NCBI GenBank assembly: GCA_009739215.1
Contig: VSJF01000014.1
Span: 211,131 to 275,130, forward strand
Source of the DNA: Floccularia luteovirens
Taxonomy: Eukaryota > Basidiomycota > Agaricomycetes > Agaricales > Squamanitaceae
Direction: 5' to 3'
Length of the DNA: 64,000 nt
The notes under the pieces were generated by a model. The model was not told the DNA's origin and did not search any database. It saw only the letters and a program-made list of their open reading frames with translations. Both the position numbers and the translations under genes were made by a program. This document shows positions 48,600 through 61,724 of this stretch, piece by piece; within the stretch, counting starts at the first letter, position 1; each line of letters begins with the position of its first letter.

Positions 48600-48968
48600 A
48601 TTTTTCTAGAAAATTCCATGGTGGCGATCTCGCCCTCTACACCACTAATTAACCCGTGCCTGTACTTCTGTACAGAAAAAAAGACGTAGGGTAGACGACG
48701 AACATATATGAATTGGATGTAGTATAGATAATACATGTGATTAGGATGGAGAATAAGCTTTTTTGCCATGGAAGCAAGCAAACCAAAAGAGATCACGATA
48801 AAAGTTCGTGCCATGTAAGATAAAATTTTATGCAAACGTTGTACCGGTACTAATATGGATCCACCTGTGAGGGTGGATGTATACGGCGAGTATGATAGAA
48901 ATTGGAATGAAGGAGATGCGTGGGTGCGTTTGTATGTATATAGAAAGTTATAAAAAGCATAAACCATG
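48600..48968. other. Convergent 3' intergenic region
   Basis: About 370 bases between the converging 3' ends of CLN3 and the transcription factor gene; no gene or repeat recognised. Confidence 0.45.
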
Positions 48969-51900
48969 TTAATCTTCAAGAAACTGCCGTGGTGTTCCAA
49001 CCTAGAGTTAACACCGAGTTATGTGAGTATAATCCATGCGTCTTATTCAACACAAAAAATCAAAATCGAACTTACCTTATACATATACGACTGCCAAGTC
49101 TCTTGCAAACTATTATCATCGGCTGCAATACCCTTGAGTGCTCCATCCGGTGTATAATGCGGATAAGAAGGTGACCCACGCTGCTGTTGCAAGGGATGTC
49201 GCTGCGAAAATTGTGGCAGTGGTTGAGAAGGGACAGTAATGCCGGAACTGTCACTATAGTTACCCCAGTATCTGTACGCATCTATCCAATATTCTTGCAT
49301 TGGTGCACGTGCCGCATACGCTACAGTTGGTGACGTTGACGAAGATGAAGAAGAGGAGAATGTCGAAGGCGCCTGGTCGTAGGTGGAGTCCATGTTATAT
49401 GGGACCTGCCTAGGGGCTTGCATCTCCGTGTCTTGAGGTTGCGATTGGTATTGTTGTGAATATTGTTGGGGGACGGCATACATTGAATGTTGGGGAGAAG
49501 TTTCAGGCTGGGAAGGAGGTGGAGGTGCATGATATTGCTGTTGCTGCTGTTGATGATACGCTTGATTGAGGTTAGGCTGCGATCGAGAGGTCTGGAGAGT
49601 ATGACCAGAAAGACTTCGACCCATCGACTGTTGCTGCATTCGGGCAGGACCTAAAGGGTGTTGAGGCTCGGTAGCTTGAGTTACATGTAAAATAGTTGGA
49701 TCTCCTTGTAGAGAAGGGGATTGTCGTTGATGTGGATCATGGGCATGAGCATCATATCGATAGTGTTGCTGCCGCTCGTGAAGGCGGTGCTGTTGGTCGT
49801 ACTCGTCTTCTTGTCGCCTTTGTTTCTTTGCTTTTTGTCTTTCCCTCTCTTCATGACGTTGTTGTTCATATTCCAATTGCTGCCGCCTCTCTAGTTCTTG
49901 TCTTGCTGTATGCTGCCGCTCCATTTCCCGTCGTTCCATTTGTAACCTATCCATCTGCTGGTGGTGCTGGATTTGGTAACCTTGCTGATCCATAGCTACA
50001 TGTTGCAAATTTCTAGCGCTCGAAGGCTCTATAGGCACGCCACCAAAGATTTCATTATTTGCGCGATACGCATCATGAACTTGCGCTCGGATCTGTCCAT
50101 CAAATCCATCCAACTCACTCAATAAGTTAGGGTGAACATTATGATATGGTGGTGATGCACTGCTTCCGACTCCTCTCACAGCTCCCATTCCGCCATCTAC
50201 CGTGGAAGCAGAAGCAGCAATAGTAGCAATAAATGATTGTTTAGGGGAATCCGAAGAAGCACGAGAAGACATTGCAGCATTGCTTGACTGTGAGGGAGAG
50301 GCACGCGATGATCTTGCAGGAGGTGTTGTAGCTTTCGTAGCGACTGTATGTGTCCGTCCGCTAAATATCGACAGTTCATCTTTCTCATCTTCTGTTGAAG
50401 AAGGTTTGAAGATGTCGTTCGGGATAGTATATTTTGAGTTTGTAAATGCTTCTTGTGCTTTCTTCTCTAGTCGTTTGAGAATTGGCTATGTATATGATTC
50501 GTAAATTAGTTGCAACATACGAGTGCGAAGAAAAACATGCAACGATACTAACAAGGAATTTTACCGATCGTCCTCCATATGGTGCGGCCCTTTCAAACAA
50601 ATCGCACGCGGTCCTCAGTTCAAGAAGTGCTGCGGCACCAACTTTGGAGGGCAAACTGCGAGCAGCAACAGAAGCAAGCATAACCTGGAAGTGATGGGGT
50701 TAGAACGGATTTCCTTAAGAACCACAACAATGATTAAGCATACCGAAGCTGAAAAAGCATGTGTCCACAGAACCCAAAATCTTGCAATCTGTTCCGGGAA
50801 CATCGTAAACTGTTGGCTGACGGATCCAATAATAGTACACGCGCTCCTATAGCCAGCTAAGAAAGATGGGGCGTATTGACTCTTGACTGGGTCAAGGGGA
50901 TGGCTGGAGACGGCATGAGCGAAGAAGCAACGGTGGATGTACAACAAAGCTATTGATATATTTATCGAACCATATTGGAAATATTCAGAAAAGGTAGATA
51001 TCACTCACTGAGTTCCCGATAATTCGTTGGCATGAAATGAGACATAGTTTGCGCAATTCCAACACCTTGTGGAGGAGATCCTTGCGCATATAATGGTAAT
51101 TGCATATCGCGGACCTTCCTATCTAGCTCTAGTATTATAGAATATTTTGGGGCGCGGGATGTCAGCGTTCCTTGAACGACGGCGGAAACACATTCGGCAC
51201 CAAAGCGCGCTTTCCAGAAAGGGACTTTTACAGAATTTGTTTGAGCCCGTGTGAGTTATAGAAAACGAAAGTAATATACTACTTACAACTCGGTTGAACG
51301 GTGCCATCATTGGCCATTGTTTGATCCGGGTCAGATGGCAGCTCACAGTCAACAAAAGGAAGAGAAAACGTTGCGAGTCTGCCTGTTGCCAAGCTCTATT
51401 AAACCCATTAACTCATTTCATTTCCATGTAAACGACGTAGAATAAATAGACGAACCTGCCAACAATCAGTAATGAAGAGTTCCCAGAATAGAGCACGGCG
51501 CTTTTGTACTTCTGCTGGAGGAAGCTTCCACCGTGCACAATCCCGGTCTGTGAAATATTATTACAGACGCACCAAAGAACAGTCCAAAGAACTCACGCAG
51601 TCCAATCTATGAATAGAACAAATCTGAATGTATACTCAAACAGATGAATTAATTACACTCACACTTTGTGCCAGTTTGGTCGCTAAACCCATGAGAGACC
51701 ATGTACTCTCAATACTATTTTCTTTGCTACACAAACCTTCATAAATAGCCATAAGTGACAGTGTCTGTACAGTTGCAACAGAAGGCGGGCGATCCATGAC
51801 GGGTTCAAGCGTCAACGCAGCCTTCGTAAGTTGGAAATACTGCTCAGCCTCGACATTATCTGGTGCAGGAGGTAGAGCCATATCTGTGAGATATCCAAAA

Positions 51901-53257
51901 CAAAATATTACAAACAACAATGCGAGATCATGTGCTGTTCCCCTGTTTTGAGAATCAGAATGCGAGGACTCGTCGGAGGACTGGGATGCTGGACTAAGAG
52001 CTTGTGGGGCTTCAGGGTACCATTTTGGCAATAGTTCCTCTTCGATTTGCCTTTTTGTGACTGCACCGAAAAACCAAGGTGCTTGGTCGAGGTAGAGCTG
52101 GCATAGGCGACATGCTTCGCTCCAAGATGGTAGGAAAGAGTTAACGAGGTATTCGATATCAATATCATATATGAATAATGTAGAAGCCATTGGGAAACCT
52201 GCGGAGAGCGCAAGGACGCTTGGAGGAAGCTCAGCCCCATAACGAGCGGCAGAACCTTCGAAATGTACTGGGGAGGTAGCTTCTCCCTAAAATAGTCAGT
52301 ATATGCACATATACCATGCCATTTCATATGGTAGAGTATTAGAAGGTACTTACAATCAGAAGACTCTACCGTTACAGGGGTGCCGAGCATAAGACATCCG
52401 CTAAGATCAAGATAAGAAACAAAGCAAGTATTCACCTCTGACCCTGCTGATCTACCGTAGAAAGTTGCTGCACCATCATCTCGAATCGCCAGAGTTCCAA
52501 ACGCGTCAATATATGGAGAATCTTCTGTTGCGTCCTCCCCTCCGTCCGCATGACCACCAGTTGTATCATGGTAACGGTCACCCCCACCATGGCGTATCTG
52601 TTGATCATCACCAGCTGCCGCTCCCTCGACGGCAGCATGGAGTTCTATACTGGATTTGATCTTCAGCAGTTCGCGGTCTAACAGCGGATGGGGATCGGAG
52701 GATTGCGTTGATTGGAGGATCGCTACCGCGTCTTCGAGTTGTCTGATCCGGTCACTCATTTGGGCTATTTTCTGGTGTAGACGTTCTGTGTCGGCTAATA
52801 CGAATCTAGTTAAACGGTGGAAGCAGGAGTGATAGTCGATTGATTATGATGTGAATAAGTCGTCACTACGATCAGCGCGCACCTTGTTCCCTGGCCAGTG
52901 ATTAAACTACCGTTCGGACATATGGCCGAACATCCTCGTCGCTTGCAGCTACCGATGGGGATTTTCAATGAGGGATGTCGATGATTGCCTGATGATTTTC
53001 CTGACGCACCTTGAGCAGGGAACGGTCTTGTCGCATTTCAGCTTCAATCTGAGTGATGTCAGTGATGTGTCAATATCAATAAGAGGGTTTGACATACCGT
53101 CTACACTCTGCACACGATAGAGCGCCTTGAAAGTTGCAAACCAGGTGTTTAAAAAAATAAGAACAGAGTGGAAAGGTAAGAACGGACCTCTTGCTCGTTT
53201 AGACTCCTTGTCCTGTGCTCTCTGGCTTGAAGCGTCCTTGCGGGGGGCTTGTGGCAT
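48969..53257 (-). CDS. Zn(II)2Cys6 transcription factor with fungal_trans middle domain
   Basis: Large multi-exon regulator. From the ATG at 53257 (MPQAPRKDASS) the first exon ends KRARG and splices onto ALSCAECRR; the next two exons read LKLKCDKTVPCSS and CKRRGCSAICPN. The six cysteines thus form CxxC-x6-C-x5-CxxC-x4-C at about 53120-52925, a binuclear zinc cluster followed by a coiled coil (DRIRQLEDAVAILQ). The middle region has LLFVIFCFGYLTD, TVQTLSLMAIYEG and WSLMGLATKLAQS, then IGLHRDCARWKLPP, the fungal_trans core. The C-terminal third is Gln/His-rich with polyQ (about 49530) and a charged helix. Last exon ends VGTPRQFLED (stop at 48971-48969). Targets are unknown; the middle domain is of the kind found in regulators of carbon or xylan use. 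Confidence 0.88.
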
Positions 53258-54405
53258 AAGAGAAGGGGAGAGGACGGAAGGGAAGGGAAAGAGGGAGAGG
53301 AGAGTTGGGGGAAGATTTGTAAGGAAGGAGGAGGAGAGGGAGATGACATGCTTCGCTTGGCTTCTGGTCCTCGATGTGCAAGGGCTGCCCAAATTCAGCA
53401 CTGGCCCGAGCTCCTAACAACGAAAAGCGCTTCCCATCAGTTTGGACAGTCCCCAACTAGTCTTTCTAAGAATATCACGTAAATCAGCTTTCGTATGACC
53501 GAATGTCATCCAAATGTCTCAGCGAACAAGGTATTTCACTAGAATATTATGCGATCTCGGAAATTCTGTTATCCCGTTTTACACGTCTCAATCTGGTTTA
53601 GCTTCAACATCACCCCGCCATCACTCATCACGATGGTCGCCTCACGTCGCACAATGCCACCCACTAAATTGATCCCTGAATGTATACACCAAAGTTTATG
53701 ATGACAAGGACAAGAAACAATCGTCACAATAACACTGACAACAAGACTGCGACTCCCCACTCCAACTATCCATCTTAAGGTGTCAGATGCTCATGAATCT
53801 AACGATCGTAATGAGAAAATGCTTATCCCCAAGTATACTCTCTATTCTCGTAAACACATACCAATTGATCATTTGTCTCTTGTTTCCCCCCTCATCCCCA
53901 TTGTTTACTTCCGTTGCTTCCAAAGTAGAATGTCAGGATCCGAGGTCATCTTTACTTTACTTAAGCGCCGATAAGTAATGGGATCGGTTCTGATTGTTCC
54001 TTGGAGCGTATCTGTAAATGAGCGCGATGTGTAGGTTCGTGTACCTCATAAATACCTTCCGTATCGAGCACGGTCGGGTCATGGCGCTTGCAATCGACCT
54101 TGCTTGCCATAAAGGTTCTAGCGAGGCATCCGAGACAGCCGAGATAATTATGACTTTACACAAACTTCATGATCTTCTTTCAAGAAATCATTTTTCGAAG
54201 CTCATGATATTATGGTCACAGTACAGCACTTAAACCTATGGAAGTACTATTAAGCTGGATGGAGACAAAAGGCTGGCTATATGGTACTACTGAATGCAAA
54301 TGTAAAAACAAATTTGTTGAGATTGTTTGATATGATACAAAAGTAAGATGTGACTCTACGTGTACAGAACGAACGCAGCGTGCAAAAAATGGGAGTCCAA
54401 TGGCT
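53258..54405. other. Intergenic, no gene recognised
   Basis: About 1.15 kb. A purine-rich patch lies at 53255-53345, which is the CT-rich leader of the transcription factor gene on the minus strand. The remainder holds no defended gene. Confidence 0.45.
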
Positions 54406-55512
54406 TTACTCACTCTTAGCTCTCTCAGATCCATCCTTGGAATTATTCGCACTTCCACCCCACCCGAACCAAGGACCCCCTTTCTTCGCAGGAGCTTTCC
54501 CACTTCCGTCCTTTGGGGTACCCGCATCACCAACATCATAGCCTTCTACATCACTAGGCAACTCAATTTCCTCAAACTTGCCCGAGTTGGTACGCTCGCG
54601 AAGGCGAACGTCAGAAGCTGACGAGACACGCGAAGCGCTCAACTGCGGAGACGCAGTCGGTATCGGAACAGAGCTCGTACCAGCTGCATCCAATGCAGCT
54701 AATTCTGCTTCGAGTTGTCTCTTACGTTCTAAAACAGATTGGCTTGTACTTGATCTACTGAAAGTTGGTGGTGGGGTGTTCAATACACTAGCTCCAGGCC
54801 GGCTGGGTGCTGCGGCGGCGGTCTGGCGCAGAAGAGCTGTACCAGATGCCAGGATACTTGGACCATACGAAGTCCATAGGGAAGAGACAAGCTGTGCCGG
54901 ACCCGAAGCTGGGTTACCCAAAGATGGGGGTGCTCCGGTGTCCATTTGTCCACTTGATGGGTTCATGTTGGCTTGTTGTTGCTGTCCCATCGCAGTAATG
55001 ATTTGGTCCCATAGTGCACGTAAGCGCTCCTGGACAAACGTGTATACTTTAACTTTCAGAGACGCAAGCGCAGCATCAATTTGAGACTCATGCGAGTGGA
55101 AGAAGGGCTGAAGATGGTTGATGTACAAGTACGACGACCCGCGAGTTTGGGGAAGTACGAGGTAGAGAAGGAATATTGTCTTCATGCTATAATAAAAAGG
55201 GATCCTAAATGACATAGTCTCATTAGCCTTTGATGGAATTGATCAAAAGAATATTTTACCAGGAGACAAGCCATTCAGCAAGATATTCTACGCCGACGAT
55301 ACAACCCAGGACAGACCAATACATAAGCCATCTTTCAAGTTCCTCTTCTGAAGCTGGCCTTTGACTCAGAGTCTTATATGATGCATAACCGGGGTAGAGA
55401 AAGGCAACGACGGAACTATATAAAAAAAAGTTCGGATCGTTAATAAGTTAGCGTCCAGCGATCATTTTGACTTTGAATACCTAATAACACGGGATGTAAA
55501 ATAGAAAATCAT
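54406..55512 (-). CDS. TB2/DP1/HVA22 (Yop1/REEP-type) ER-shaping membrane protein with long C-terminal tail
   Basis: Three exons, 55512-55481, 55415-55260 and 55204-54406, give 328 residues. The hairpin membrane domain is short: MIFYFTSR, then SVVAFLYPGYASYKTLS, the WLMYWSVLGCIVGVEYLAEW segment and SWIPFYYSMKTIFLLYLVLP with the family signature P-Q-T-x-G-x-x-x-[LIV]-Y (LPQTRGSSYLY). The C-terminal 230 residues are disordered, with a Gln-rich patch, Ser/Pro-rich text, an ERKRQLEAELAALDAAG coiled coil and a Gly/Lys/Trp-rich end. Yop1/REEP5 proteins bend the tubular ER; the long tail is typical of basidiomycete members, as in animal REEP1-4, which bind microtubules through theirs. That last comparison is inference. 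Confidence 0.9.
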
Positions 55513-57335
55513 AATTCTAAAAGTTTGTAAGTTGAGTGAAGGGACGAGCTCGAGACAGTTGGTTGAGTGGAGAAAGGGCAAAGAACGTTTACGGCTCTTC
55601 ACTTGTCTTCAAGGGCCGTCGGCAGCCCACGTGTTCTCTTTCTGTCTCATTCTGTCATTACGTAACCATCTTTTCGCAGTTGCTACCATCACTACTGTTA
55701 GCTGTGCCCGCAGACATAATCAGTAAAGACTCGGAAGCAACCTCCAATGAAGTAACGAGGGAGAAAGTTGTCTCAGACATTGATGGTATGTAGCCTTTGG
55801 AATGCCAGTATTTCATTGTAACCCATAGAACTCCTGTTACAGCTCTTAACGACGACCCATACAGTACATACCACCACCCGTGTTGCGTATCCGAGTAATT
55901 TCGCGGCCCTTGAATTATCAATTATTGCTTTAACGTCCAACCCGGTATCATTAGGGTTCTCATGTGTCTCCGACATCCGGTACACCGCATGGACACGATT
56001 GCAGGGACTGACGAAACCATTCGCTTGACTCCGCCTAGACACTCTTGCTTGGGGTAGTGACATCAGTACATGTCAAGACGGGCGTATAACGGCATTGTCG
56101 AAGCAATGAAATTTTAGTGTCTAATCAGGGCGTATGTCCCGTTTATGAGCAGTTTGACATTGGTAATTTATTTCGTTGCGCCTAAATATATGCAGCTATT
56201 GGGTTCTGAGTTAAATGTACTGACATCATTATCCACTAATACCACGCTCAAAGTAATTTCAGTTGTTGCATGCTGGCCATTTCAACAGTTTTGTTTGATC
56301 TACATTATCGGTTTTCTACTGAGACTGACGAAATAATGGAAGTTGCTTGGCAACATGGATCTAGTTTTTGACGTGAGTTCATATTTTTGACATTCGTGCC
56401 ATCATAAACCTTGGTGTATTTATTTCATGATTTAGATCATTGAAACTCCATTGCATCTGCTATGGAACACAAGCCTTGGGATAGCTAGATGTTACCCACA
56501 AGGCTGGTGGCATGTTCTATGTTGTCGGAATGTTTTCAAATCTAACCACTTGTAGGATTCATTCCCGAAAACCAATTCTAATTAAAAACCGTTGCACATG
56601 GCTATATGCACTACTCAAATGCAGTGTTTCGTGAACAAGCTTAAATTAGAGTACTCAAACTTGGTTCTGTGGGGCTCGAGTCTGGGCAGGATCTCTAATG
56701 TGTCGTGTATTCCTCAAGGCTTACATTCAACGTTTATTCCATGAGCCCACATATCTCAATCACATTATCAACATGCATAAACCACAAGTCTCAACCGATC
56801 TAGTTTCTCCATCGCACGTAATCTCGTTGATTGGCTAGATCTTTTCCTAATCACCAACACCTATAACAGGAGGTCTGTTTCTCCATCTTCAGATGAATTT
56901 CTTACACGACGAAATCTGTGGAAACTCAGAGGCTGTCCATTTATCGATCATCATAGTTTGTGATTCTACACTCAACTCACTGCTATGATCGAATTGTAGG
57001 GATCCACGCCACCAACAACTTCCCGCTTGCTGTGTTGTATCATTGACGCATGAGAACGAGAAACCCGTCTCACACATCTTTAATAGAAACGCGAAAACTA
57101 TCTAGTCTGTATCATGGATCGTGCCAGCTTCGTTTTTTTACATGTGTACAACCCATGTCCCCATTATCTTAACCTACGTCTCTAGACATAAAGAGCCACT
57201 ACACGCGGAAAACACGATGCTTGCACCTGTAAGGCCCTTTGTCTAGGTAAGCTCGCAGTCGTTCGAACGCAGTCGACCCATCCCTTCAACTCTCTTTCCT
57301 CCCACCCATACATTCCAAGTCCCACATTTAAGGAA
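55513..57335. other. Intergenic, no gene recognised
   Basis: About 1.8 kb of moderately AT-rich sequence with short frames only (55532-55793 + and 55773-56063 -, both without motifs). The final 200 bases before 57336 are pyrimidine-rich on the plus strand, as expected of the leader of the WH1 gene. Confidence 0.45.
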
Positions 57336-58547
57336 ATGGAATATTCCACTCTTGCCGTCCCCAAAGCAACAATGAACTTCTTACCTCATGAAATCACCAG
57401 AACTTCCAGCTTGAACCGTAGCTTCGCAACGGACAGCAACAGCGTGTTGCTGGGCCGTGGCACAGGTGCCAGCTCTGGCTCAGGCGCAGCTCCCACTCTC
57501 CAAAATGGACCTTATGTCGTGCACGCGGCAGCACTGGGCCGTATCTACCACGCCCAACTAAATACAAAACCTGACCAGTGGACATATGCTCGGTTGAAAG
57601 GTACACTTGTATTTGGGCGGGATCAAGATGAAGCTGAGCGAGAGCACGATGGGCTTGATATCAGACACGGGGAACTGATGGGAGAAAATAAATCACGTTC
57701 GGAATCCGAAGGTTGTGTGGAGAAGCACTGGTTTCGCCTTGTGGATGAATTATCTGGAAGAACTGTGTGGATATTCAAGTTCCCGTCAAATTTGAGGTAC
57801 CAAGCGGACCGTCCTTTCTTTCATGTTTTCGAGGGCAGGGTGGGTATTCATTCCAATCCCACCATCTCCTTCATTGTTGTGATATCACGTTATTTTGTTG
57901 CTGATGGGGTTTCTTAGACCCGCAAATACGGATTTTTGTTTGATGATGATGACGAGGCTAATTTGTTCCTGCAAAAAGTCAACACACATTTACCCACAAC
58001 AGCAGGTAATGGTCAGTTCCTATCCCAACGCAAATACATGTATCTGACAGCAGTTATCATATGACCAGACATCCCAAAGAAATCCCGAAATAACAGTATC
58101 TTGGGCAGGAAAACAAAAAGCAAGACACTGCCAAGTCGGAAGAACACGCTCAGCTCTAGTTCCTCACCAAATCTCAAACTTATATCTTCCCCTGCCCCAA
58201 GCTCATTCAAGCACGTAGCTCACATTGGCATCAGTAAAGAAGGATCTTTCGAGGCATCAAAAAACGTTGACCCTGCTCTAACAGCTGTACTTGCCGAACT
58301 ACAATTTCATGGATCGAATAAGAGCATCACTGTTCTTGATCAATTCGATTTTATGGAAGCCCTTTGGCGAGATGGGAACGCCATTAACCTGAAGTTGGAT
58401 GGAAAAGTAAACGGTGATAATGGTAAGTGAATTTTTGGGGGTTGTTTCTTCTGAAGTGAGTGTATCCAATCTGATTGAATATATTGGATAGTATCATATA
58501 AGGAACATCTAGGACCCGAATTCCTTTCTTATTTCCCAGCAACTTAG
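57336..58547 (+). CDS. WH1 plus GTPase-binding (CRIB-like) protein, WASP-like without VCA
   Basis: Four exons, 57336-57839, 57918-58011, 58069-58422 and 58492-58547, give 335 residues. Residues about 50-195 are a WH1/EVH1 domain: YVVHAAALGRIYHAQL, YARLKGTLVFGRD, a conserved KHWFRLVDELSGRTVWIFKF and FFHVFEGRTRKYGFLFDDDD. Residues about 245-300 resemble the GTPase-binding domain of WASP: HVAHIGISKEGSFEASKNVD followed by LTAVLAELQFHG and a FDFMEALWRDG helix. WASP proteins use WH1 to bind WIP-type partners and the GBD to sense Cdc42, and activate Arp2/3 through a proline-rich region and C-terminal VCA; both are absent here, since the gene ends EFLSYFPAT. This suggests an adaptor or dominant regulator rather than an Arp2/3 activator. 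Ending the third exon at its visible TGA (58430) would be an alternative. Confidence 0.8.
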
Positions 58548-58993
58548 ATTTGCTCATTTCAGATAGGGATGTATGGTTCTCACTCATCTTAACGGTTTGT
58601 TTATTTATCGTGTTGTAATTATGTATCGCCTGTACTTGTACCTCATTGCATGATGTATGTAATAAAATATTTTTGGCCGTTGGGGCATCATATGAGGACT
58701 GAAACACACCAGATGCAACCTTGCAACGATCCTTTGTATTGTAAAAAGTAATGTGTTTCGAAAAATAAATTACACCCAGATTTGGTACAGCTCGAGATAA
58801 AACTAGGGGAAGATGAGAGGTCTACAGTTATACACGTACATTATGCGAAATGAGGGTCCCAAAGAAAAATGTAAGAAATCACAGGATGACGAAGTTCGAT
58901 CAATGAAAGAATGAATTGGACCTCTGGACCTCACTCAAAAGCAGTCATGAAAGATCTTGTTACAAATGTTCCACCAAAAACGTCAGAAGGGTC
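58548..58993. other. Convergent 3' region
   Basis: Between the 3' ends of the WH1 gene and the small gene at 58994; no gene seen. Confidence 0.45.
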
Positions 58994-59732
58994 TCAAATA
59001 CGGGAAGTACCTGCAGTACTTGTACTGACCGAAGATCGGGTCGATTCCTTCCGCAATAGCCGCTTCCTGTCTGAATCCGGGTCTTGGCCGGAAGAAAACC
59101 TCCGCCCACCGACGTTCACCGCGTGCCGGAAGCTTCTAACCACTCCGTGGAGTTTTGGCAGAGCAGATACCCGCACGGCGTTAATGAATCTGTCTTGTCC
59201 TGACAGATCCGAGGTGGAGATGACTGAGGTGGGTGATGATGTTATTGCTGCGGGTAATTTGTGGGGTGGAGTACTGCTACTTTCAGATGGTAGTGATGTA
59301 ATTAATGTTGGAGGAAGGATGTCTTGAAATGTAGTGGCGGATGGAGAAGTTGAGGGACTTGTATTGGTGGAATAAGCTTTGCGATGTCGTCCTGAAAAGA
59401 AGAAAAAATGGATAGGGGGACCAGAATATTAATAGTGTACGTACCACGTTGGAAAGCACCTGGCCTCGACCTTTCTGCATAATCATCGATTGGTGTGAGC
59501 ACACCGTATTGGTTCCCAGGGGCACTCTGGTATCTCTTTCCGTCGCTATCACGGAACGTGTATCGTCTTGTATCAGAATCATATCCAATACGCTTCATGC
59601 CAGGTGGCAGGCGATACGAATCCTGTTTTAAAGAAGGATAGTTCAGAAAAAATTCTGGGAAGCACACGGCCAATCATGGCCGTGCTGTAGGTGATGCCCC
59701 CTCACATCGTCATATTGTGACCATCGACCCAT
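58994..59732 (-). CDS. Small conserved basidiomycete protein with a LPPGMKRIGYD motif
   Basis: Three exons, 59732-59706, 59622-59445 and 59391-58994, give 200 residues. The N-terminal half has MGRWSQYDDD, then YRLPPGMKRIGYDSDTRRYT and the FRDSDGKRYQSAPGNQYGVL stretch: Tyr/Phe-rich, beta-prone, and by memory widespread in basidiomycetes, where some annotations call such proteins carbohydrate-binding module family 50, which I would not trust from this sequence. The C-terminal part is Ser/Thr/Pro-rich, ending with a basic helix (ALPKLHGVVRSFRHAV) and an Arg/Ser tail. No signal peptide is visible. Function unknown; the structure suggests a small WW/SH3-like fold followed by a disordered tail, as inference. 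Confidence 0.65.
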
Positions 59733-61724
59733 GTGGTGTGTTGCTGTAGATTTTCAACGGAGAGAGAATGAGTGAAAGAACGAAATTGTGAAATGGGTTC
59801 TTTAGTATATATGTTGAGGGACAGTGACAGTAGTTTCAGGGAGTGCTGTAAAAGGCTTTTAACAGCTGGCCATAAGGAAATTGTACGGCCGAAGAAGTGG
59901 GTTTGATCCGGGATTCCGGGGTGTCGTTAGAAAAGTCTCAATAACCGAACTTGCAATCCCTGTCAACTTCTCCACATCACAATTGCATTAGAAGAACAGA
60001 TTGCGTGGACAGGTACACCGCACATCGTGTTTCTAAAGGAAATGACAACGTTGGGGTCACACGAGGTGAGGTCGTATTATATCAGGGTTGCGAAGTGTTA
60101 CAATTTCACACAAAAATAAACAACATAAAGATAACAACGAACAGCTAAACATAGGTTACTCGTTCTATGTCATGACCGTCAGTGAATATTCACGAGCACA
60201 GTGTCGACGTATAGTCGGTTTGAAAGGCTGGATTACCCGTCTGGAACTAGCGTTATTTCTGTCTTATTGTATGGCACGAGGACGATCATTCTCTTGGAAA
60301 GATTATCAGAAACCTTGGCGCGAGAAAAGATAGCTAAATCAACTGAAATAGCAGCATACCATGCCTGTTGCTCGAAGGAACCGTTAATTCTCAATATACC
60401 GAAAGAAGAACGCGGCTTTAGTATCCCTGTGATCACCTGAACAACGATTTGGTAAAATTCCTGTTAATACGACAGATGACCTGCACAATCTGCTAGAGGG
60501 CAGTGTTGGTACATTATTAGATTCCCACCAAGTTAACGAACTAGGCAGAACTACACCCAACGATGCCCTTTACGAGCCGCAAGGTCCCTTCGAATGCAGT
60601 GGATCTATTCAAATAAGACGTAAAGGGAGAAGCATGCACACAGGAGGCCCCCAAAAAGATTGAGATCGACAGGGTCGCCCACTATTGGACTTTTCAATCT
60701 CCTGAACAGCCTTCGTTAAAAAGGAATATATAGGATGCCTATCCAGTACATGATTCATTTTATACAGTCCATCAATCTGAAACGCATAACCAGAATTATC
60801 CTTCACTGTCATCCAATCGGATTTCTCTCGATTCAATTATGGTCTACGGGGACGGCCTATCAGTACAGGGCTCGTCAGGAAAATCATGTTTTGGTTTTCC
60901 ATACTGTCAAATGCGGTTCCAAATTCTAACGAAAAGGAAGACATTTCAGTCACACCATAAAAACCAAAGTACCGTTGGCAAAGCCCGACACGTCAAGAAT
61001 AAAATTTGATTAGATTTTACCTGGACGAAACCATTGTCCACCCTGTTAGTGAAACCTGTGAGTCCTATGTCAAAAATTGTGGCTAGCAAAATTTGAGACC
61101 TAAAGATAAGAGCATGGTATAAGAGCCAGAATGTTGCTGTAAAAATGCAAGATAAGAACTATACACGGGCTTCTGTGGCTTAATGTATGTTATATACAAT
61201 AGCAACAGTTGGTAGGAGGCAAGGGATGGGATATCAATATCTGAAGACTCGACGGTAGTAGATGAACTTTAAGTTACAAGATATCTAAGATAGCTAACTA
61301 GTATCATTCAGACAGTGAGATGATATGGAAGCCAAGGCTCGAATAAAATAGGATATAAGTATTGCTATATTTGAATGCGCCGAGTCATGCTGTACCGCCA
61401 AGCACCAAGCACCAGGTCATCCAACCATCCAACGATGTCAAACTCATTACTTATATATATCTCCTGTCGTCTCGGACCCTGGCTGGTCATCTATATTTAG
61501 ACCAGGCATAAGCGTTGCCTTTGCATATGGAGAAAGGTCTTTGGTGTTCAATATTCATATATACATCTGCAGGACCGTGGAACTACAGATTTGAAGTTCA
61601 GGATAAAGACAAATACGAGAGAAAAAAGGCAGCATAGTACAATATACAGAAATGTTTCAATCTCGATAGAAACCCATAGCTTCTCAGTGCTTCTGGTTAA
61701 GTAGTCAATGCTCTCTGGAAGTCA
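59733..61724. other. Intergenic with degraded coding stretch at about 60200-60660
   Basis: On the plus strand, 60201-60440 reads protein-like text (ETLAREKIAKSTEIAAYHAC and LILNIPKEERGF) to a stop, and one frame over 60430-60660 continues with EQRFGKIPVNTTDDLHNLL, VGTLLDSHQVNELGR and ALYEPQGPFECSG. The frame change and lack of a start suggest a decayed gene; I do not recognise it. The rest (60700-61724) shows nothing defended. Confidence 0.35.

Noticed and set aside
48434..49000. 188-codon minus-strand frame over the 3' end of CLN3
   Set aside because: Overlaps well-supported CLN3 coding sequence and the last exon of the transcription factor; no family features.
58911..59327. 138-codon plus-strand frame
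   Set aside because: Antisense to the spliced gene 58994-59732, whose exons join in frame through three consistent splice sites.
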